Shown: piece after piece, positions 56,905 to 64,000 of the stretch | Position numbering within the stretch: position 1 is the first letter of the stretch | How the letters are laid out: every line of letters begins with the position of its first letter | NCBI GenBank assembly: GCA_031841125.1 | Contig: CM063114.1 | Span: 31,007,266-31,071,265 of the forward strand | Direction of reading: 5' to 3' | From: Acanthococcus lagerstroemiae | Taxonomy: Eukaryota; Arthropoda; Insecta; Hemiptera; Eriococcidae | Length of the DNA: 64,000 nucleotides | Program-made: the position numbers and the translations under genes | The notes under the pieces: model-generated | The model's input: the letters and a program-made list of their open reading frames with translations, nothing else | Told to the model about the DNA's origin: nothing | Database searches by the model: none

Positions 56905-57245
56905 TCAAAACTAGTAATTCATTTAGGTGTGATTGTTAAAGAGCGGGTTCTGAAGTTGAATTTGGGATACGTGAGTTTCGCTGGGGTTGGAATTTTGGGC
57001 ATTGGGTAATTACATGGTTAATGAAACCAGGAGTATTACATGTATCGCAGGTTGGTTGGGGGCAGTTTGTTCAGGATATATAGCTATGAGTGAGAGCGGG
57101 GTGTCCAGTTCCTAGTGTGAAAAGTATTACTTTGCCTTTTCTAGACTTTTGGTAGGTTGTTTTCCAGTAGTGAACTGTGGTTTTCATAGAGTTTAGTTTG
57201 TTAGTTGGTGGGACTTGATCCCGGCATCGTTGGAAGGATAATTTC
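56905..57245 (-). mobile_element. Jockey/I-like LINE ORF2 C-terminus relic
   Basis: The minus strand encodes MKTTVHYWKTTYQKS, LGTGHPALTHSYI, then CDTC-x7-H-x4-C (CDTCNTPGFINHVITQC) and a trailing Arg-containing segment. The GH-x3-THSY motif followed by a CCHC knuckle is the usual end of Jockey/I-clade ORF2 proteins, after the RNase H domain. An internal stop after THSYIS and the absence of upstream RT show a 5'-truncated, inactive copy. It could belong to the same family as the RNase H fragment at 13.0 kb. Confidence 0.82.
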
Positions 57246-57902
57246 GTCGGATAAAACACTCGATGAACAGAATAAATGCATCAAATGCCTAATCGTTACT
57301 GCGTATGCAGGGGACAGAGCCAGAGAAGAGGAGGTGGATAAGCCTTCCCTAAACAGTTGTTCAGGGGAATTTGAATGGAATTTTAAGATGTTCCATATTT
57401 TCCCTACTCCCTTTTTAGAGCTCAAATTTCTCTTTTTATAGAACAATCAAATTAAGTACTTCAAGTCACAAAATTCTAAGGTAGGAGGATTCATTTAACG
57501 AGAATCTACAGTGTGTCTACCAAATGCAAATTTATGAAATTCATGACCTTCCCATAACTTTTTTCATGGGCTCACAATACTCATCTTAGGGGTGTTAAAC
57601 TGCAAAAACAAAAACAAATTTTGACATTTTAGCGATACTGATTCAACTCGTTAATGTTCATAAAAATATTTAAATTATCTACTTTAACTACCTCTCGTAG
57701 GTATTATCGATAATGACTAGTGATTATCGATAATATCTGATTATCAACTTTCACGGTAACATATTATATATGTATGAATATATTAGGTGGATCATAAAAT
57801 TTGAAGGTACTTCCTGGGGGATTGTAGATTGATGTTATTGCACGATATTCCAGCTCTGTAGTAATCATTTCCACCTCCGCCTCTGTAGATGTCTCGAATA
57901 GC
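57246..57902. other. Non-coding spacer with repeat ends and TATCGATA sites
   Basis: Contains a GTGTCTACCA-type repeat end (57512-57580). Two ATTATCGATAAT palindromes at 57703-57714 and 57723-57734 are 20 bp apart. TATCGATA is the core of the DREF-type element known in Drosophila promoters. No gene lies beside it, so a role is unsupported. Confidence 0.45.
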
Positions 57903-58110
57903 CCCGTAGAGAGAAAAAGAGGGCCTGGGGGAACTTTTCATCAGCCACCCTCTCCTTCTAGTTCACTTTGTTCTTTTGTCAGATGGGAAAACATTATAAG
58001 CTAGAGGATAAAAGGTTTCTTTCATAGTGTAAGGAGTGATCGCTGATTTGACGTACGGTATGACGTAGCCGTAGGCGTTGAAATTCAGACCTTTTGAAAA
58101 TATTGGGCCC
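57903..58110 (+). repeat. About 200-bp dispersed repeat, copy 1
   Basis: Matches the reverse complement of 60806-60982. Shared text includes GTAGAGA, AAAAAGAGGGCCTGGGGGAA, GGTTTCTTTCAT, GTAAGGA and GTTGAAATTCAGACCTTTT. Confidence 0.7.
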
Positions 58111-58111
58111 C

Positions 58112-58590
58112 CTTGAAACTCCGGGCCCAGGGTATTTTCTCCTTTCTTCCCCCCCTCTCTCTCGTCAGGATTGGTCTCGACTGTGTGACTACATCCAAAT
58201 TTTTCCGTACACAGATTGCACTACCATGTTCAGGATGTGTTATGTCTGCAACTAATCTCATACTGCTTATCCATATTAAAGACTTTTTCTTGTCCACGTG
58301 AGTTTCTTGAACGCATACGATCTTAAGTTGTTGTCTTTTCATATAATGGCCAGTATAGTCGCTCTTTCCTTGGTCAGACCGTCGACGTTAATCGAGATTA
58401 CTGTCAACAGTAGTCTGGAAAAGGGCCGTTTTAAATTTGAGGTTGATTTTCCTTGTTGCGTCTCGGTGGTGGCAGGATTGGTCAGCATTGGGATGAAATT
58501 TTCTGTAAAATTCTTCAAATTCTTTACTTGATGCAACTGGCTTGTTATCTTGTTACACCGCTGTCCAGAGGGGCACCACATGGAGATTCT
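58112..58590 (-). mobile_element. LINE 5' part: APE endonuclease N-terminus
   Basis: The minus strand encodes, after a short leader, TVISINVDGLTKERATILAI and KIVCVQETH, then MRLVADITHPEHGSAICVRK. N-x-DGL and QETH carry the Asn and catalytic Glu of the apurinic endonuclease that opens ORF2 in non-LTR retrotransposons. Frames at 58339-58581 and 58085-58342 join with little or no shift. It stops at the dispersed repeat 57903-58110, so the rest is lost. Confidence 0.8.
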
Positions 58591-58609
58591 TGCTTGTCCC
58601 CTCCCCCCT

Positions 58610-58865
58610 AGAGCGATGATTCGAGGAAAATTGAATTAATGGGAGGATGTCATAATCCATTACAGCCCTCGTGTCATTCACTAGTACATAGTCGATTTCG
58701 TTTTTAATGATTCCGTTTGGCGCTTTCCATGTCCACCTTCTGTTATTGTTCTTTTTTAAAGAAAGTAGACACCAATTTATGATGACACTTTTCGGCTAAA
58801 TTTATTAGTTTTTCACCGTTTCTATATTGGTTACTCTATGTAAGAATTTATCTACAATCAAACGG
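58610..58865 (-). mobile_element. LINE fragment: APE endonuclease C-terminus
   Basis: On the minus strand, RNGEKLINLAEKCHHKL, FFKK, RRWTWKAPNGIIKN-like text, EIDYVLVND and VMDYDIL give the classic order N-x-G-x2-L ... F ... TW-x-P-x-G ... IDY, ending at the SDH-like SNHRSRG. It lies 5' of an endonuclease N-terminus on the same strand, so two separate insertions or a rearranged copy are involved. RTE-like. Confidence 0.75.
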
Positions 58866-60071
58866 CTTCCTGCGTATGGAACATTATGAGACCTTAAAAA
58901 AGGGTACATACGAATATTTCAGACCATATAACGATAGAGTTATTTCTTTGTACACGATTTAAAAAAAAAAAACAAAAAAAACACGCAGACTACCAAAAAA
59001 TTATGTTCGTTATCACCGCACCAGAAAAACACCAAGTCTCGGATTCCCCGGCTTATTATTTTCGAGCCTCTTTTCTCCCGACCATATTCAACGGCCTCTC
59101 CAAATGTCAACGATGCTCGCGTTATATTGTTCTGCAAAAACAAGCAAGAACGTGTCACAGTCAGAGAGCGAATTAGGCGGCCCTACGCAGTTCGAATTCT
59201 CTCGCCATCCACACAGATATCCGCACACCTATAAGGCACACTATACACACATACCATTTCGGAACTCTGAGTAATGCGTCGCTCAAATACTAATTAAAAT
59301 TTCTATAGGCCTAATGAATAAATTATGCTGCATATTGCCGCGTCCGAAAAACAGTCAGCGTCCGAATAGAAACGGTCGCGACAGCGCAGGAAAAAACGAG
59401 ACCACGCTGATGCTGATGCGCTCGCAGGAGAAAAAAATAAACAAACGAAAACAATGTCTCCTCAGCGTAAGCATCATTTTAACGCCGGTAAATCGCAAAT
59501 TAATTATTCAAAATAATGCCCACGTCTCGTTCTCACATTTTCTCCATCTATGGTTCTCTTTCCCTCGGCTTTCCGGCCTGCAGAGACGAGTGTACGACGA
59601 TAACGTGTACGCTCGGTTACATTAATCATATAACCATTATTAAACGCGTTTCTCTCGTCATTATTTCCAAGTACGTTATCTCAAAAATTCCTTCAGTGGC
59701 GAATTTAACCCTTTTCGCAGACCGAGTATACAAGTTTCGAGCTGTTTCGAGTTCCAACTTACACAGCTCCTACATAGTATATACAGGGTGCTCCGCGAAA
59801 TGGGCCTATTTGATATCCAAAGAACGCCGAGTCGGTTCCAAATACGACGAAAAACGGATCTAACGATTTTAGTTAGATCTTGACTGAAAGTCTTTCCCCT
59901 AGTCATCAGAGGAGGGTGGGGCTCAGACTTATCGCCAACTTTAGAATTTCAAGTGAAAAAGTATCAAACAACAAAACTCAGGGTTTCTGGGTCATTCATT
60001 TCGAATCTTGTTGGATTTTGGAACTGGGACCCCAAAATTTTGAAAAAATGACGCGATCCGCTCTCTCCCCC
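58866..60071. other. Non-coding, partly CpG-retaining
   Basis: No gene recognised. The 103-codon (59314-59625) and 115-codon (59516-59863) frames overlap each other and lack motifs. An ACAGGGTGCTCC repeat end lies at 59779-59800. 59150-59700 is CpG-rich and repeat-poor. Confidence 0.4.
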
Positions 60072-61375
60072 TTCACTACGCCACTGGTTTTTTAATCACC
60101 AACTCTAACTGTTGCACTCATTCCGGTGTAAATACAACTGTTTGTGTGTAGTTAATACTTTTTTTAAATGTTTATTTTCTGTTTTTGTTTGCAGGTAAGC
60201 GCCGCAAAACTATGCAGACAAGTTAGTTAATCATGATGGTGTATTAACCTCTCCCGTATCCTAATTTGAGTGCAAAATTGAGAATCGACTTTACATTGTT
60301 GGTGAGTTATTAAATAAAAGCGTCCCAACTACTGCAGGAATGGACATTGTTACATGGATATGCCGTCCAGGCGATCACGTTAACGCGCGTGTACCCTTCA
60401 TTCCAATGTCTTCTCTAGTCGTCCATTCCCGGCGTCGCTCGGCATTCTTCGTGTCGGCGGGTCGAAAGGTGATGGAATGAATGGCCGCGTAAAGAGGAAT
60501 AGGCAACTACATCACGATGGTAACGTTTTTCTGCGGAATGTTTTTTGCGGAGCATTTTCTACAAAACGTTTCTTGAGGAATATTTTCTGCGTGATTTTTC
60601 TCTATCTCGTGGTGAGCTGTTAGACATATCCATGTCAAACCGACAGAAAGTAACTTACGCTGATAACAATGAGAGAGAAACAGATCACGGAATTGTGAAT
60701 AAGAATAAGGTGAAGTAACTCCAGCTGATAGCACGCCCGTTCCTTCTATCAAGGTACGTAATTCAGTGGCAGTCAGTAACCCTGACGAAGGGGTGGGATA
60801 CCCCTGGCCCAATATTTTTAAAAAGACTGAATTTCAATGCTTATGGCTATGTCATACTGTTCAAATCAGCAATCATTCCTTACACCATGAAAGAAACCTC
60901 TTATCCCATAGCTAGAACAAAATTAACCGGAAGGAGAGAGGGCCCGCGGAAATTTCCCCCAGGCCTTCTTTTTCTCTACAGGACCGGGAGCCAAACAGCA
61001 GAAGTAATTAACTTGCAGTAAACGATTCGTCAGTCGTTCCATCGCTCAAAGAATGTGTTGTAGTACGCAGATTCTTACCGGCATGTTGAAAAAATTTACA
61101 CTGCATGCCACTGTTACAGTGGCAACATGTTTCGCGTTATCATACATGAAATGGTGAACTCACCCATAGACACACATGCAACCGAACTAAGAAGCTTTAT
61201 TACAGCTTTTAAAATACATTTTCAGAATTTGCTTGTAAAAACTTTCTATTCCTCAATGAGATCTATAGATCCCGAGAACTGCTGTAGATTTCATACAGTC
61301 ATTGAGGACCCTAATCCGGACAAAGAAACACGTTTCTCTCTTATAAAGTAGATATCAATTGCTGAGAAGGAATAC
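60072..61375 (+). repeat. 1.1 kb dispersed repeat, copy 2, with insertion
   Basis: Same landmarks and orientation as 2005-3090. Extra sequence at about 60777-60990 is absent from copy 1 and contains the inverted copy of the 57903-58110 repeat. The GCAG|GTAAGCG site is at 60191-60201. Confidence 0.72.
60806..60982 (-). repeat. About 200-bp dispersed repeat, copy 2
   Basis: Reverse-complement partner of 57903-58110, inserted into the second 1.1 kb repeat. Confidence 0.7.
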
Positions 61376-61451
61376 CAGGGTCATTGCATATCGAATCACC
61401 CTACTTCTGACCTTGAGGTCCTTAGATTTTTTTTAAATTTTGTGGATTAGT

Positions 61452-61459
61452 TACACACA

Positions 61460-61538
<79 letters not shown>

Positions 61539-61590
61539 TCCCTCCCTCCCTCCCTCCCTCTCTCTCCCTACATCCCTCCATCCCTCCCCC
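61452..61590. repeat. (TC)n microsatellite with CCCTCC tail
   Basis: A short CA run leads into more than 30 TC units (61463 to about 61535), then CCCT/CCTC-type repeats. Open frames through it are artefacts of the repeat. Confidence 0.95.
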
Positions 61591-62002
61591 ATAATCTTGG
61601 AATCCCCTTCCATTCACCCTTATCTAGCGCGCATCACTTTCCATTACATCAAAAATTGAATCATTGATAAGATCAGATGAAATAGTGATAAGAGATCATA
61701 TTATATCGTAAAACTAGACATGATAGCAAATTCAATGGAGCAAATCGTACTTCTCTATCTTCATGAGTTCTGGAGACTCAAGGCTTCAAAACTGATCATT
61801 TCTCACGAGTGTGTAACTTTCAAAGGGCCCCCCTGTCCCCCACAGATTTAGGTAGGGGTGAAGAGAATGGGGCTTCCGAAGCTTTTGGGGAAAGTAACTA
61901 GTTGCTAGCTTGGTTCTATTGCCGAAGGGAGGTGAATGTCTGTGCTCTAAATGTGGGGGGGGGGGGATTCTACTAGAACAATTTTCTTGGATATTCAAAA
62001 TG
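61591..62002. other. Non-coding, nothing recognised
   Basis: No ORF or repeat apart from an 11-base G run near 61955. Confidence 0.45.
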
Positions 62003-62130
62003 TACAAGGTATCTACCAGGTCATATAAGTCATATAAAGTCATATAATCGAGTGACTGGTCATATGTCATATAATGTAATATTTTTTCCCTCTGAAGTCA
62101 TATAAATTTTTTAAAAACATTTTTAACTGA
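62003..62130 (+). repeat. CATATAA-rich GTCTACCAG repeat, copy 2
   Basis: Starts ACAAGGTATCTACCAGGTCA, followed by repeated AAGTCATATAAAGTCATATA words and TTTTTTCCCTCTGAAGTCA. Matches 31791-31935. Confidence 0.6.
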
Positions 62131-62289
62131 AAAATTAATAACATGCTACTTCCTTTAGGAGTTTTATCCCCCCCCCCTCTCATTTATATTCGAATACCTT
62201 ATATTACAGCACACTCAGCATCATAATTAATTACTCATATTATTTTGGGATGCATGTCTGTTGCCTGCACCAATCTCATTCATTATTAG

Positions 62290-63215
62290 GACGAATCACC
62301 TAAAAAATGATTCGAATCTCTTCTGGTCAGAAACCTTATATACAAATACGCCAAAATGATTCGAATCGCGAATAAAATTCACGATTCACGATTCGAATCA
62401 CGAATCAATTTTTTAAGTACGTTTGCTCAACTTACGATTTTGAGTTTTATCATTACATTCATCTTCATCACAGCTTGACTGACTATAATCCGGATCATCG
62501 ATGGTTTCTTCAAGAATTCTGTGATGAGCCTATATGTTCAAAATAGAAATTCTGATCTTCGCTATGAAAATCCGTGGCCCATGGGCGGCATAATATGTTT
62601 TTTTCCAATCCATTTGTTTTTCAGCCTTGAGGCCCAGATCAGGTGCACATTTCATACTTTCACAGATTACAGAATGCCACAGTTCATATTTGTGACCAGT
62701 CAAAAGAAAAGACTTTACTGACATAGAACATACAAAAAAAAGAGCCTTTAATGACATACAAATAAGGGCTTTTTTCTTAGAACAGTTTACCATTCGGGAT
62801 GGTAACTATTAAAAACTCGTTTACGAAAATTGCGTGAGATCCGTGGAAAATTGTGCGTCATATTTTGGAAAAATAATTAAAGAGTTATGACGAAGATTTT
62901 CAAGGAAGAGAGACTCTCAAGATTCGAACAAAGGCTATGGTACCACTAAGAGCCTTTTTCTTGTGACACGTCATATTTCATAGAAACACAGAAAACAGTA
63001 TAAAAAGAAAATAAAGACGAATGCCAAAAGCCAAAACAAAAATTGAAAAATTGAAATACTAAAAGCAAAAACCATAAAGTCAAAAATAAAGATTCGAATC
63101 GCGAATCAATCGCATTTTTTTGAATCACGATTCAATGATATGCGATTCCGATTCGAATCACCTACATTTCACGAATAAAAAATTTTTGATTCGAATCATG
63201 CCCATTACTGATCCC
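62290..63215. repeat. GATTCGAATC palindrome-rich inverted region
   Basis: GATTCGAATC and near variants (CACGATTCACGATTCGAATC) cluster at 62308-62415 and, inverted, at 63088-63200. The right edge ends GCCCATTACT, whose inverse AGTAATGGGCATGATTCG looks like a hAT-type end. I did not find its partner. The interior has no supported ORF. Confidence 0.5.
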
Positions 63216-63369
63216 AGCAGAGATGAAAATTTACGCGTAAAATAAGATATTCTCCTTGACACGTAGAATTTGTAGTAGAATATGTGTAAACAAAAATACA
63301 AAAATGAAAAAACAACAATCAACTGGCCTCTGTTAAGCCGAACAGAACCAAGCGACATTTATTAACAAA

Positions 63370-63700
63370 ATGAGTTATTAGCAGGGATGCGGAGAAGCCG
63401 ATAGCTGGAAGTCAGAAGCCGGAAGTTTTTGCGGTTTTAGGATAATTTTGAGAAGCCAGAAATTTTGGAAGCTGAATGAGTTAAAAGCTGGAAGCCGGAA
63501 GCGAACGCTAAAAGTTTTTCAGAATCGGCTTTTTACAATTTTATGAAAATTGTTTATCATGTTTTTTTATCTAAAAAAGTCGAAGAAACAGAGAGAAAAA
63601 AAGGTTAGTGAAAGTGAAAACAAAAACAACTTGGAAGTTAGAAGTTTATAAACTGAGGTTAGAAGCTAGAAGCGAGAAGCCAGATGAGAATTGGAGCTAA
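63370..63700. repeat. AGAAGCCGGAAG-word region
   Basis: GAAGCCGGAAG, AAGCTGGAAGCCGGAAGCG and GAAGCTAGAAGCGAGAAGCC recur. The left side begins GCAGGGATGCGGAGAAGCCG, compatible with a hAT-like end. The repeat words sit at both sides of an AT-rich middle. Confidence 0.5.
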
Positions 63701-64000
63701 AAGCCGGAAGCGGAAACTGTACCGTTCAAATTATTCTCATTATCTATTATTACTATTAGGTATTATATTCCGTTCTCAATTTTTTTGGCGAAAAAAATCT
63801 AAAAGACGTGTATTTACCGCTAGGTATTTTGCCATTTCCAGTGAATTTTTGTACCTACTGTTTTTTGATAATATGAAGGTAATTTCGTGTCACATTAATG
63901 GAAAGAGCAAGCAGTCCTAGGTAAAACAATAGTGAAGTGAGTGGCGAAATTCTACTCTATCTTCTGAAGAAAAATCTCCGTGGAAGCTGTCTCACTTTTC
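63701..64000. other. AT-rich non-coding, window end
   Basis: A 78-codon open frame (63684-63920) begins in the repeat region and has no known motif. Confidence 0.4.

Noticed and set aside
61422..61667. Arg/Glu- and Leu/Ser-repeat frames on both strands
   Set aside because: They are translations of the (TC)n microsatellite.

Overview
This 64 kb window is AT-rich animal DNA, most probably from an arthropod. It is dominated by decayed transposable elements. I recognise no intact protein-coding gene, tRNA gene, rRNA gene, CRISPR array or operon. The kingdom call rests on the element mix: a mariner transposase relic, non-LTR retrotransposon relics (RTE-like and Jockey/I-like), tRNA-derived SINEs on the minus strand, and several short hAT-type elements with exact 8-bp target duplications. 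Species cannot be fixed from the sequence, and 'insect, perhaps hemipteran' is only a guess.

Layout. 0-9 kb: first copy of a 1.1 kb dispersed repeat (2.0-3.1), a perfect hAT MITE (3.9-4.2), an internally deleted LINE (4.25-4.77), a 1.67 kb element with inverted ends (4.98-6.65), a repeat-poor stretch, and a LINE 3' end (8.69-9.05). 9-22 kb: degenerate arrays built on the word TTCAAGACT that switch strand (9.3-10.8, 18.0-18.8, 20.3-21.5), a decayed tandem array (10.8-12.0), a LINE RNase H fragment (13.0-13.4), a GGGTAAC-rich foldback (13.4-13.6) and another decayed array (14.6-16.0). 22-34 kb: a SINE head joined to an RTE-like LINE relic (22.6-24.0), copy B of a 0.6 kb inverted-terminal-repeat family (25.6-26.3), a hAT MITE (28.8-29.0), a full tRNA-SINE (32.1-32.5) and three abutting short repeats (32.76-33.6).

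34-48 kb: a pair of 288-bp direct repeats around a 28-bp-TIR element, a 2.0 kb element with about 360-bp inverted arms and a partly recognisable ORF (36.7-38.8), a 3.1 kb inverted-end element with a 1.2 kb hAT element nested in it (40.5-43.6), and a 1.7 kb array of degenerate AATTTGACAAATTT words (44.2-45.9). 48-64 kb: a mariner relic (48.93-53.38) split by a 3.5 kb LINE with a 17-bp target duplication, a hAT MITE, copy C of the 0.6 kb family with its own nested foldback, two or three LINE relics on the minus strand (56.9-58.9), the second 1.1 kb repeat copy (60.1-61.4), a (TC)n microsatellite and two palindrome-rich repeat regions.

The genes do not work together as a system. The biology here is layered insertion, internal deletion of catalytic cores, and accumulation of short non-autonomous elements. 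The most unusual items are the strand-switching TTCAAGACT arrays, the long-inverted-arm element with the WL-x2-HHPFP ORF, the 0.6 kb family whose reading frame begins inside its terminal repeat, and the LINE carrying a pyrimidine-rich tandem-repeat block.
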